Below are positions 42,701 through 51,142 of a stretch of DNA of 64,000 nt, in pieces. Both the position numbers and the translations under genes were made by a program. How positions within the stretch are numbered: the stretch's first letter is position 1; every line of letters starts with the position of its first letter. The notes beneath the pieces are model-generated. The model made no database searches. It saw only the letters and a program-made list of their open reading frames with translations, and was not told the DNA's origin. The stretch comes from Streptomyces sp. NBC_00775 (GTDB taxonomy: Bacteria; Actinomycetota; Actinomycetes; Streptomycetales; Streptomycetaceae): positions 1 through 64,000 of the forward strand of contig NZ_CP108938.1 in NCBI RefSeq assembly GCF_036347135.1. The letters are read 5' to 3'.

Positions 42701-44774
42701 CGAGGTCGCTGACCATGACGTCGACGTCGACGTCGAGACTCATGTCGAGAAGGCTGGTGGTCACGACGACGAGGCGGGCGGGGCGTTCGCCGGTGCGTCC
42801 GAGGCGGCTGCGGATATGGCGGGTAAGGGTCTCTCGCTGGTGGCCGGGCAGGCGGGCGTGCAGCAGCACCAGCTGGTCGTTAGGTCCGCCCTGCCAGTCC
42901 AGCATGTCGTGGAGGTGCTGGTAGGTGCGCTGTCCGTCGGCCACGGTCGCGCACACCACGACGGCGCAGCCGCCGTTCTCAACGACGGGCGCGATCTCGG
43001 CGGTGATGCGCTCGAGTCGGCTCTCGCGGGCGGGCGCATTGCCGGGGTCGGTCTGCGTGTCGTGGCGTACCGGGTAGAGACGGATCTCAGCAGTGCGGCG
43101 AAAGCGCCGGGCATGCTCGTCGGCCGCCTGCGGGTCGATGCGGGTGAGTGAGGCGTCGGCGGCCGCGGCGAACAGCCAGCCCGGGTAGGCGGGCGTCCAG
43201 TCCCGGTCTGCGAGCACGGTGCGGGAGTGGCCTGCTCCGGCGAGGTAGCTGCGCACCAGCTCGTTGCTGGTGCGGGCCGGGAGGGTGGCGGACAGCAGGA
43301 CGACGGGGCAGCCCAGTGCCCCCAGCCAGTTCAGCAGGCGGCCCAGCATCTGCTGCATGAACGGGGTCAGGGCGTGCACCTCGTCCACGATGACGGTCCG
43401 CCCGGACAAAGCCAGCTGGCGCAGCATGCTGAAGCGGACTGGGAGCGCGGCCATGAGGGCCTGGTCGACGGTGGCGACGGTGAACTGGGCCAGCAGCGCG
43501 CGGTCCCAGCCGCGCAGCCAGCCGTCCGGCACGGTCACCCGCTTCTCGGGCCGCTGCGCCGTCCCCTCCCCGTCGCCTTCTCCACCGCCGAGATCGTCGG
43601 GCCAGAACTCGTCGGTGGTGGACGGCTCGTGGGCGGCGAGGCGGTGGTCGGTGTAGGCGGTGTTGAGATAGTCGTAGCTGTGCACCAGGGAGACCGGGGC
43701 ATGCTCGGGGCGGTGCGCGGCCACATACGCCTCAAGCACGTCGTAGGCGGCGTCCGTGGTGGCGGTCGTCGGCAGCAGCCAGACGATGCCAGCCGTATCG
43801 CCCCCGGCGTTGAAGATACGGGCGGCTTCCAGAGCGGTGATGGTCTTGCCGCCACCGGTGGCATCGGTGACCACCACGATGCCCGGCCCCTTCTCCCCCA
43901 CGACGGCGGTGAGCTGCCGAATCAGGGAGGCCTGCAGGTCGTTCGGTTGCGCGACACCGCGGTGGGCCTGGGCGAACGAGGTGTCGGGCAGGGTGATGCG
44001 GGCCAGACCCGACTGGTCGAGCACGGCCGCGGCATCCTTGACGGCCTGGGCGTAGTGCTCGCCGGCACCGAAGGCGGGCGCCTGCGCCTTGGGCAGCCAG
44101 TAGTGGCGCTGGCTGGCCAGCCGGTCCGCGACAACTCCGACACCGGTGATCAGTACCGCGGCCGGTACCGAGACCCTGGCGGGCACCGCGGTGGCACCGG
44201 TCAGGTGCCGCAGGAGGAAAAAGTAGCGGCGCCGCAGGTCCTGCCAGAGCGGGCCGCCCAACGCGCCATTGACCCGCGCCGCCTGGGCCGCACCGTCGAG
44301 GTCGAGCTGAAGGAACCGGCCGTGATGGCCGCCCAGCATCTGCGCCACCCGCACCCCAGGGCTGTCCGAGGTGCCGACCGGGTAACCGGCCTCCGCCAGG
44401 AGCTGCAGCACACCGTGCATGGAAGCCCGCTCATGCCGCATGCGCCGCCAGCCAGCAGTGTCCGCGCGCAGCGCCTCGCTCACCCGCGCCCACGGATGCT
44501 CCTCTTGCTCCTGGAAAGCAGAGAGCTTGCCCAGATCATGCAGGCCAGCGATGAACATCACCAGGCAGCGGGCCTCCGCCACCGCCACCCCAAGCCCTGC
44601 GGAAATCAACTGCCGCTGCCCGCACGTCAAGAACCGGTCCCACACCTCACCAGCGATCGCCGCGGTATCCAGCAGGTGAAACAACAGCGGATACACCGCC
44701 AGCAGACCCCGGTCGAACTTGCCCCACGGCGTCAGGTCAATCCCACCGAACCGGGCGTCCTCCCGTACCCCCAC
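42585..44774 (-). CDS. cas3: Cas3e HD nuclease-helicase, interrupted by a single-base frameshift
   Basis: The start is the GTG at 44774, with GGAGGG just upstream; a GTG at 44789 is possible. The HD domain has PLLFHLLDTAA, GLHDLGKLSAF and LGGHHGRF. The helicase has Walker A TDATGGGKTITAL, box II VIVDEVHALTPF, LSATLPART, and motif V TTSLLDMSLDVDVDVMVSD. Then, at a C5 run on the coding strand (42696-42700), one base is missing and the frame turns into PCTPSCNAWAASG before stopping near 42585. All catalytic residues up to motif V are intact, so the lesion is recent or an assembly error. If real, motif VI and the C-terminal domain are lost and target degradation should fail, as in CRISPR-guided transposons that lack Cas3. 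Confidence 0.85.
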   Translation of the reverse strand: MGVREDARFGGIDLTPWGKFDRGLLAVYPLLFHLLDTAAIAGEVWDRFLTCGQRQLISAGLGVAVAEARCLVMFIAGLHDLGKLSAFQEQEEHPWARVSEALRADTAGWRRMRHERASMHGVLQLLAEAGYPVGTSDSPGVRVAQMLGGHHGRFLQLDLDGAAQAARVNGALGGPLWQDLRRRYFFLLRHLTGATAVPARVSVPAAVLITGVGVVADRLASQRHYWLPKAQAPAFGAGEHYAQAVKDAAAVLDQSGLARITLPDTSFAQAHRGVAQPNDLQASLIRQLTAVVGEKGPGIVVVTDATGGGKTITALEAARIFNAGGDTAGIVWLLPTTATTDAAYDVLEAYVAAHRPEHAPVSLVHSYDYLNTAYTDHRLAAHEPSTTDEFWPDDLGGGEGDGEGTAQRPEKRVTVPDGWLRGWDRALLAQFTVATVDQALMAALPVRFSMLRQLALSGRTVIVDEVHALTPFMQQMLGRLLNWLGALGCPVVLLSATLPARTSNELVRSYLAGAGHSRTVLADRDWTPAYPGWLFAAAADASLTRIDPQAADEHARRFRRTAEIRLYPVRHDTQTDPGNAPARESRLERITAEIAPVVENGGCAVVVCATVADGQRTYQHLHDMLDWQGGPNDQLVLLHARLPGHQRETLTRHIRSRLGRTGERPARLVVVTTSLLDMSLDVDVDVMVSDLAPCTPSCNAWAASGASSTCGAPRPAADPPGCAGARTPG

Positions 44775-45140
44775 AATCACCCTCCGCACTCCAACTACCG
44801 CCTAGAACCGTTGCGTTAAGACATCCTGCCCTGTTGTGATCACCACCCCGGCCACCGGCCGCCCGGGCGGGCTCTTCGACCACGGTGCCGGAGTCTCTCC
44901 GGGGCGAGACGTCCCCACTCCGTGAGGATCTATTACTGCTGGTCATGACGCCATCGTGCATGTGCCCACCGTTCCCCACGTACGAGCGGTTGCCCCATAG
45001 GAGGCCCGCGCGCGGCGGCATGGCATGCGAACTCATAGGCGAACGCCACAAGACTTTCGACCGAAACCTCGTTCTCGCACTGCAACCGCTCGGGGCAAAG
45101 CACTTTCACAGGCGCGCTACCCCGGTATCATCGGCCCGGG
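44775..45140. promoter_or_regulatory. Divergent region between cas3e and CRISPR array 3a
   Basis: No gene is seen. This gap must hold the cas operon promoter on the minus strand. An AT-richer patch near 44925-44950 (GAGGATCTATTACTGCTGGT) may contribute. The array leader proper begins at 45141. Confidence 0.45.
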
Positions 45141-45190
45141 TAAAGCGAGCAACTCGTCCCGTAGATCTTTGAACCTGCAGGCGGGCGAGG
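45141..45190 (+). promoter_or_regulatory. Leader of array 3a
   Basis: TAAAG at 45141 lies 50 bases before the first repeat, with ATCTTTGAAC and CAGGCGGG following. The same elements at nearly the same distance precede arrays 3b and 4, so this is a diverged copy of the same leader. Confidence 0.6.
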
Positions 45191-45340
45191 GCGCTCCCCA
45201 CACGCGTGGGGGTCAGCCGTACAGCAGGGCGGCGAGCTGAGCGATGCGCGGCCTTCCCTACGCCAGTGGGGGTCTGTCCACGAAGGCCCAGGCCAGCAGC
45301 ACGCTCTTCAGGTTCTCCCCACGCACGTGGGAGACAGTCC
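45191..45340 (+). CRISPR. CRISPR mini-array 3a (type I-E), three degenerate repeats
   Basis: Three 29-nt repeats start at 45191, 45251 and 45312 (60-61-bp period), all diverged from the CTTCCCCACACGCGTGGGGG core; the second and third have several changes within the palindromic stem. The array is followed by a fresh leader copy and array 3b, so it looks like an old array displaced by a tandem duplication of the leader-repeat unit. Confidence 0.85.
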
Positions 45341-45367
45341 AGGGACTTGTCGTCCCGCCAACTCGGC

Positions 45368-45419
45368 TAAAGTAGGCAAAAATCGGCTGGCTGATCTTCA
45401 AACTCGCAGGTGAATGAGG
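45368..45419 (+). promoter_or_regulatory. Leader of array 3b
   Basis: TAAAGT at 45368 lies 52 bases before the first repeat, followed by GCAAAAAT, TCTTCAAA and CAGGTGA. It matches the leader of array 4 in order and spacing. Confidence 0.7.
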
Positions 45420-45877
45420 GGGTTCCCCACACGCGTGGGGGTCTTTTCGAGGCCGCCCGGCTCAACGGCCGGCACGATCTGGGTTCCCCACACGCGTGGG
45501 GGTCTTTCCCCGGCCATCTACGGCGTGAGGGCGGGTAACTGGGGTTCCCCACACGCGTGGGGGTCTTTCCACCAGACCCCTCCGTCCGTGTGGCCGCAGC
45601 GAGGGCTCCCCACACGCGTGGGGGGTCTGTCGACCCTGGCCGTCAACACCTGCCTGCGCGAGTTGCTCTCCCCACAGATGTGGGGGTCTTTCCGTGGCCT
45701 CGTCGACGAATCGGGAGTTGTCGTTAGTCTTCCCCACACGCGTGGGGGTTTTTCGTACGCCGGTCCCTACCGGCTGACCCTCACGCCGTCTTCCCCATAC
45801 GCGTGGGGGTCTATCGGTGAACTGGGCCCACCCAATCCAGCCCACCGCGTGTTCCCCGCACAGTTGGGGGCCTATCC
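45420..45877 (+). CRISPR. CRISPR array 3b (type I-E), eight repeats
   Basis: 29-nt repeats begin at 45420, 45481, 45542, 45603, 45665, 45727, 45788 and 45849 (61-62-bp period, 32-33-nt spacers), with core TTCCCCACACGCGTGGGGGT, a perfect stem typical for Cas6e. Repeats near the leader are uniform and the last ones (45665, 45849) are mutated, so the leader is at the left and transcription is on the plus strand, divergent from cas3. It ends about 125 bases before the STAND NTPase gene. Confidence 0.95.
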
Positions 45878-46002
45878 ATAGCGCGTGAGCCTGCAGCGAC
45901 CTGAGGCCGAAAGCCGTCGCAGATCCTGCTGTGTGGACACCCGTTGTCAGACCCCGTGCCTAGTCTTACGGCGACAAGTCGGCTTCAGCGCAGGGGGTTT
46001 GC

Positions 46003-49000
46003 GTGGCGTTCGACGGTGGGCGGGTTGCTGCTCGCGGATTCCAGTACCAGTATCTGCGCACGGTGGAAGCGCTGCTGGCCAGTGTGCGGAACGGCGAAGC
46101 AGCTGGGTGCCGTATCGAGGGGCCTGGGAACGCGGTGTCGCTCCAGCATGTGGATTCGGTCGATTTCGATCTGGCCGACGCCGCTGGCCGCTCGTTGATG
46201 GCGGTACAGGTGAAGAGCGCCGGAGCGGGGCGGACTGTGAGGGCGCGAGAGGCGGTGACGGTGCTGGTGCATCTGGTCACCGGTTTCGAGGCCGAGCAGT
46301 ACCGGTTGATCACCTCGGCTGCGCCGGACGAAGGATGTCTGCGGCTGGCTGAGGTGTTGCGCCGTCATGGCGGTGATGTTCCTCTGCTCAAAGCGGACTT
46401 GCGGGAGCTTCTGGTTCGGGCGCCGACCGCGTGGGGTATCTGTCAGGCTTTGTCCGAGGAGCACTGGGAACGTCTGGGGCGTGCGGGGATCGAGTTCGAT
46501 GGCCGCAGCGACGGGCAGTTGCGTGAGGATCTCCACAATGCGCTGCGCACCGAACGGGAGCATGCCGGGCAGGGGTTGTCGCACAGGGCCGGGGGGCTGG
46601 TGCTGGGCCACTTGGTGGCCGAGGTCATGCGCCGGGCGGCCGACCCTGACCTGGCGCACTGGGACGTGCGGGAGTTTCGCCGGTCGGTGCTGGTCAGCGA
46701 CGAGGAACTGACCTCAGCTGTCGGCCGGCACGAGCTCGGGATCGTCTACGGACAGATGCCGCCCCTTCCTGAGGTTGAGCGCGCGGATCTCGTCGATGGA
46801 ATCGGAGAGATCCTCTCTTCCGGTGGGGACGGCGCCGTGGGCATCCGAACGTGTGTCATCACCGGGCTGTCGGGACTGGGCAAGTCGAGCCTGGCCGCGG
46901 CACACATCGCTGATCAGGCCTTCCGCTATGACGCGGTGTTCTGGGTAGACGCCGAGAGCGAGGAGGCCTTGGTCGCGTCGTTTGCCCGCGTGCTGGCACA
47001 TCTGACCGGCAGTGAGGAACCGGCCGAGGTGCGGGATCCGCGGCTGGTGCGCGAGCGGGTGCATGCCGAGTTGCAGTCCCTGCCGGGGCCGTGGCTAATG
47101 GTGTTCGACGACGCCAGTGCGCCCGTTGCCCGTGCCTGGATACCACGTAGCGGGCGGGGCAGGATCATTGTCACCACTCTGGGCGGCCACTGGCACGGTG
47201 TGCAAGGGCGCATCGATCTGAGCCCGATGAGCAGCGAGGAAGCACTCCGCTTGGTGCAGCTGCGGCTGGACTTGAGTGAGGGCCAGGTTGAGCAGTACGC
47301 GTCGTCGCTGTCCGGGCTGGCCCAGGTCCTGGAGTGCTGGCCGCTGGCGATCGAGGTGGCCTGCGGCTATCTGGTCACCTGCGGTATCGGCCTGGACCGG
47401 CTTCCCGCCTACACGAATACGCTGATCCACCGGGCCGCGGACGATGAGCGGTTGGTGCCTGCCGGGTATCCGCGGACGCTGGCGGCGGCCGTCGCGCTGA
47501 GCACCGAGCGTCTGATCAGCAGTGCCCGCTCCCGTGGCTTGCTACAGCCAACCCTGGCCACGGTGGCCGCACTGTGCTGGCTCGCCCCGCGCCGGGCACC
47601 GGTGCATCTAGCGTTGGCGAGCACGTTCGTCGGCCCCACAGACCTGCCGCCGGCTCCCGGATGGGTGGTGTTCGACGAGGCGCAGGTCCCGGTGCGCGAG
47701 GTCATCCGCGAACTGACCGATGTCTCCCTTGTCCGGTACGACGAGCCGCTACCAGCCCGCAAGGAGGCATTTCCCGGCAGTGAGGACACCGTGTCGATGA
47801 ACGCGGTGCTGCAGGACATCCTGGCCCGACACCTGGGGCTGTCGCAGTCAGACGTAGCTGCGGGTCTGGCGCACGTGGCCTGCCACACCGACCGCTGGCT
47901 GCGCGGGGCCTTGCTCTCCGGGCAGGCCGAACGGACCTGGGAACTGGCCCAGCACGCCACCGCGCTGGTCGGGCACATCCGCTCAACACACACGGCCGAC
48001 GGGTACACGGCCCTGCTCATGGGCAATCTGGCAGCGTTTCACCATGCTCACGGCCAGTACGACGCCGCCCACGCCCTGCTGGAGCTTGAGCTGGAATGGC
48101 TGGCACGAGCTGGCGACCCGGACGAGGGGATGGCCGCCCAGACGCACACCCTGCTCGCGCACCTCACCCAGCTGCGCAAGCAGGCCGACGCCGGCCACCG
48201 CATTTCTGCCCATTTGCTGCCCGTGCTGTCCTACCTCCGCCGGCTCGACGGGCCGCCGCCCGAGCCCGTCGCCCACCTCGCAGCCGAGGCATCGCGGATC
48301 CTGCAGAGGCACCTGCGCGACGAGCCGGACCCTGCGCTCGCGCAGCTGCTGGAGGACTTCCGTGTCCTGGCAGATGCACTGCCCCCCACCGAGTCAACGC
48401 AGGCGACGAAAGACCTCCTCGCCATCCAGGACCTGTTGGGACACAGCAAAGGCGAACGCGCCGAACACGCCGCAGCAACAGCCTTGACCAGGAGCACCGA
48501 TCCATGGTCGCGGGCCACGGCCGACCTCAAACGCCTCCTCATCGAGGCGCTCGTCCTACAGGACAAGTGGGAGCAGGCCGATGCCGCGCTCAGCGACTTC
48601 CTGCCCTATGCCGGCCCCCGCACACTGTACGGATTCGCCCTGCACCACCTGGTGCACAACGTCGGCTGCCACTGCGCCTGGACGTGGGTGACCCAAGGAG
48701 AACAGCGTGCAGTGGAACTGCTGGGACGGCTGCTGAAGGAAACCAGCATCGCCGAGAATCCGGCGCTCGAGACGGCCACCGATGAGGCCCGGTTCATCCT
48801 GCTGCAGGTGGTGCACGACAGTTGGCGGGCCATGAACGGAAGCTCCCAGGACGAAGGGTTCCTGGAGCAGATGAGCCGGCTCAACGACAAGACGTTCACC
48901 GAACCCTACGACCCGGACAACGTGTGGGAGCGGATCTACTCCGGACTGATGCCGCGGCTGGCGGCCGTGATGGGTGAGACGGTGCACCGCCACTACCAGG

Positions 49001-49704
49001 AGGAGGGAGACGCCATCCTGGCCACCGACCTGCCCTCGCTCGAACGGGATCCAACAGTCAAAGACGCCTACGAGGCAGCCCGCTGCCACGCGGTGCTGTC
49101 GCTGTCCACAGATCCGGTCTACGGCAGCCTCGCCGGACGCTCCACCATCGACCTCCTCCTGCCGGAAGCCCGAAAGTTCCTGCCCGGCCCGAAGGCTCTG
49201 GCCATCCTGCAACCCCACAAGATGGTCGGCGCCACCTCCCCCAACACCGGCAAGTCCATCGAGCTCCAGGTCCACCGAGCCTGCGACAAGGGCCTGCGCC
49301 GACTGGCCGGACCGCAGCCCACCCTCATCTCACCCCAGCACCTCACCCTCATGCTGACCGGCCAGCAGCTGACCCTCGAACACGACGACGGCACCGTCAT
49401 CGCCCGCGCGACCGTGCAGGCCTCCAGCCAATGGCGACAGGCGGCCCGCTCCCGCCATAGCGCGGTGGTCTACTTCGGCTACGGCTTCGCCCTCCACGAC
49501 TCCCCCACGCACCGGCGACTCATGGCCTCACCCGCCGAACTGGGCCGCCACATCAACAGCGCCAGCGACAACGGCCTCCTCGCCGCAGGACTCGTATCCG
49601 TCCACCTCCAGCTCGCACCCTCCGTTCAGCACCGGCCGCCGGCTACAGCCCGCCAGCAACCCCGCCGGTCAACCCGCGCCCAACGGAAGAAACCCCACAG
49701 GTGA
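46003..49704 (+). CDS. STAND NTPase with Cap4-like nuclease N-terminus and TPR-like sensor
   Basis: Encodes 1233 residues from a GTG with GGGGG 7 bases upstream. Residues 1 to ~200 begin ARGFQYQYLRTVEALL and contain VDSVDFDLADAAG, then LMAVQVKSAG, the D...QxK arrangement of Cap4-like PD-(D/E)XK DNA nucleases. The NTPase has Walker A ITGLSGLGKSSLAAAHI (about 284-300), Walker B PWLMVFDDA (about 363) and RIIVTT (sensor). Helical TPR-like repeats occupy ~650-1000. The C-terminus is basic. This is the effector-STAND-sensor layout of Avs-like anti-phage proteins: phage protein binding to the repeats would trigger oligomerisation and nuclease activity (inferred). It sits between CRISPR arrays 3b and 4, so it may belong to the I-E locus. 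No IS boundary separates them. Confidence 0.75.
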   Translation: MAFDGGRVAARGFQYQYLRTVEALLASVRNGEAAGCRIEGPGNAVSLQHVDSVDFDLADAAGRSLMAVQVKSAGAGRTVRAREAVTVLVHLVTGFEAEQYRLITSAAPDEGCLRLAEVLRRHGGDVPLLKADLRELLVRAPTAWGICQALSEEHWERLGRAGIEFDGRSDGQLREDLHNALRTEREHAGQGLSHRAGGLVLGHLVAEVMRRAADPDLAHWDVREFRRSVLVSDEELTSAVGRHELGIVYGQMPPLPEVERADLVDGIGEILSSGGDGAVGIRTCVITGLSGLGKSSLAAAHIADQAFRYDAVFWVDAESEEALVASFARVLAHLTGSEEPAEVRDPRLVRERVHAELQSLPGPWLMVFDDASAPVARAWIPRSGRGRIIVTTLGGHWHGVQGRIDLSPMSSEEALRLVQLRLDLSEGQVEQYASSLSGLAQVLECWPLAIEVACGYLVTCGIGLDRLPAYTNTLIHRAADDERLVPAGYPRTLAAAVALSTERLISSARSRGLLQPTLATVAALCWLAPRRAPVHLALASTFVGPTDLPPAPGWVVFDEAQVPVREVIRELTDVSLVRYDEPLPARKEAFPGSEDTVSMNAVLQDILARHLGLSQSDVAAGLAHVACHTDRWLRGALLSGQAERTWELAQHATALVGHIRSTHTADGYTALLMGNLAAFHHAHGQYDAAHALLELELEWLARAGDPDEGMAAQTHTLLAHLTQLRKQADAGHRISAHLLPVLSYLRRLDGPPPEPVAHLAAEASRILQRHLRDEPDPALAQLLEDFRVLADALPPTESTQATKDLLAIQDLLGHSKGERAEHAAATALTRSTDPWSRATADLKRLLIEALVLQDKWEQADAALSDFLPYAGPRTLYGFALHHLVHNVGCHCAWTWVTQGEQRAVELLGRLLKETSIAENPALETATDEARFILLQVVHDSWRAMNGSSQDEGFLEQMSRLNDKTFTEPYDPDNVWERIYSGLMPRLAAVMGETVHRHYQEEGDAILATDLPSLERDPTVKDAYEAARCHAVLSLSTDPVYGSLAGRSTIDLLLPEARKFLPGPKALAILQPHKMVGATSPNTGKSIELQVHRACDKGLRRLAGPQPTLISPQHLTLMLTGQQLTLEHDDGTVIARATVQASSQWRQAARSRHSAVVYFGYGFALHDSPTHRRLMASPAELGRHINSASDNGLLAAGLVSVHLQLAPSVQHRPPATARQQPRRSTRAQRKKPHR

Positions 49705-49821
49705 GCGCAACTACCGCGCTAGTGGCGATCCCAAATCCACCTACCGATCGGGCAGTTCAGGCCGAACCACCAAAGGCAACCGCCGCCAGGCAGCGGCTCT
49801 CACCAGCACGGCCAAGTCATG

Positions 49822-49873
49822 TAAAGTGACCAAAAAATGCCCTACCGGTCTCCAAAACCACAGGTGAGCAAGG
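49822..49873 (+). promoter_or_regulatory. Leader of array 4
   Basis: TAAAGT at 49822 lies exactly 52 bases before the first repeat, with ACCAAAAAATGC, TCTCCAAA and CAGGTGAGC following. It is strongly similar to the array 3b leader. An AT-rich A6 run precedes the array. The leader probably contains the pre-crRNA promoter. Confidence 0.7.
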
Positions 49874-50208
49874 GTCTTCCCCACACGCGTGGGGGTCTGT
49901 CCGGCGTGGCCGGCCTGCAGCCGGAATAGGAGGAGTCTTCCCCACACGCGTGGGGGTCTGTCCATGGTGACGTCCTGGTCGACGCCGCCCGGCTGGGCTT
50001 CCCCACACGCGTGGGGGTCTGTCCCCGGCTCAACACCCCCTGCCCCAGAGGGAAGACGTCTTCCCCACACGCGTGGGGGTCTGTCGACATCGACGTGATG
50101 GGGCTGAAGTCGCAGCTCGTCTTCCCCACACGCGTGGGGGTCTCTCCGGGTCGATGGAGAGCTCTGCCTTCGCGGCGTCGTCTTCCCCACACAGGTGGGG
50201 GTCTGTCA
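49874..50208 (+). CRISPR. CRISPR array 4 (type I-E), six repeats
   Basis: 29-nt repeats start at 49874, 49935, 49996, 50058, 50119 and 50180; core CTTCCCCACACGCGTGGGGG then TCTGTCC. Spacers are about 32 nt. The first five repeats are nearly identical and the last is changed in the stem, marking the trailer end. The sequence is cleaner than in array 3, so this is probably the youngest array. Confidence 0.95.
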
Positions 50209-50465
50209 CTACGGACAAACCGTCGGAGCACTGTGCTTGCGTACTCTCACTCGGTCCCGGCCCGTGAGCTCGTCCCGGCCCTCAGCGGGACGGTGATGGC
50301 TGATCAGCCGGCGGACGGACACAGCAACCTGTAATGCCCGGTCACAGCGCTCGGGTTCATTCGCCCCCAGCGGCGGTCCTTGGGGATCAGGCTTCTCAGC
50401 CATCACGCACGGCTCTCACCTAGCAAGGTCAAAGCACAAAATAGCAGGTCAGATAGCCACTCCTA
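50209..50465. other. Gene-free stretch after array 4
   Basis: No gene or repeat is recognised between the last CRISPR repeat and the miniature element at 50466. Confidence 0.35.
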
Positions 50466-50608
50466 CGGCCTTCTCATTTCAGTGCGCTGGGGATTCTCAC
50501 ACGATGTCACCAAGACTCCTCACTTGATGTCACCACTTCTGCGCTCTGACCAGTAGAGATGCACGACATCCAGATGAGAACCACTGGTGACACCAAAATG
50601 AGAAGCCG
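50466..50608. mobile_element. IS21-like miniature element with repeated end motifs
   Basis: The ends are inverted: CTTCTCATTT near 50470 and AAATGAGAAG near 50597. Inside, a motif of about 20 bp (TTCTCAYNTGATGTCACCA-like) occurs three times pointing right (about 50468, 50491, 50514) and twice pointing left from the other end (near 50580 and 50606), at 22-25-bp spacing. Multiple end repeats of this type are typical of IS21-family elements, where the transposase binds each copy. There is no transposase. The element abuts the truncated BTAD gene. Confidence 0.6.
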
Positions 50609-51142
50609 CAGGCCGGCGGCCTCTACGTGCCGCGCCGCAGGTCCGGCGAGGACCCCTACCGGCTCTCCGACGGCGTGCGCTGCGACTGGACCCGTTTCCT
50701 GCAGCTCGTCGAACGCGCGCTGCCCCAAGGACCGGCCGGCCTGAGCGAATTGGAGAAGGCGCTCACTCTGGTGCGGGGCAAGCCGTTCGGGGGCAAACCC
50801 CTGCCGTGGGCTGAGCCCTACCAGCAGGAGATGGTCACGCGGATCATCGACGTGACACACACCGTGGCCACCTACCGCACTCCCGCGGGACCGCACCACG
50901 ACCTCACCGCCGCCCGCCAGGCCGTCGCCACCGGTCTCGACGTCGACGACACGGCGGAGCTGCTGTACCGGGACTGGCTCCGGATCGAACACGCGGCCGG
51001 AAACCGGCGAGGGCTGCACACGGCCATCTCCCGCATCCAGCAGGTCAACCGGACGCTCGATGTCTCACTGGAATTCGAGACCGAACAACTCATCAACCAC
51101 GTCCTGCACCCAACCGACGGCAGACAAGCACACGGCCTATGA
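50609..51142 (+). pseudogene. C-terminal BTAD fragment, truncated at its 5' end
   Basis: In-frame sequence begins right after the miniature element (GGLYVPRRRSGEDPYRL); the first possible start is GTG at 50627 (171 residues). DWTRFLQLVERAL, LRGKPFGG-like LVRGKPFGGK, and AELLYRDWLRIEHAAGNRRG are hallmarks of the bacterial transcriptional activation domain. Full proteins usually have LysM, membrane and wHTH parts upstream; these are missing. In Streptomyces mobile elements such BTAD genes often precede a DUF2637 gene, and here too the stop overlaps the next start (ATGA). Confidence 0.7.

Noticed and set aside
45414..45881. Open frames with repeated HTRGG/PTRVG segments over 45.4-45.9 and 49.7-50.3 kb
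   Set aside because: They are translations of CRISPR repeats, not proteins.
33882..50208. cas1, cas2 or TnsA genes hidden in the type I-E region
   Set aside because: All frames between cas6e and the arrays were considered; none shows Cas1, Cas2 or TnsA motifs.
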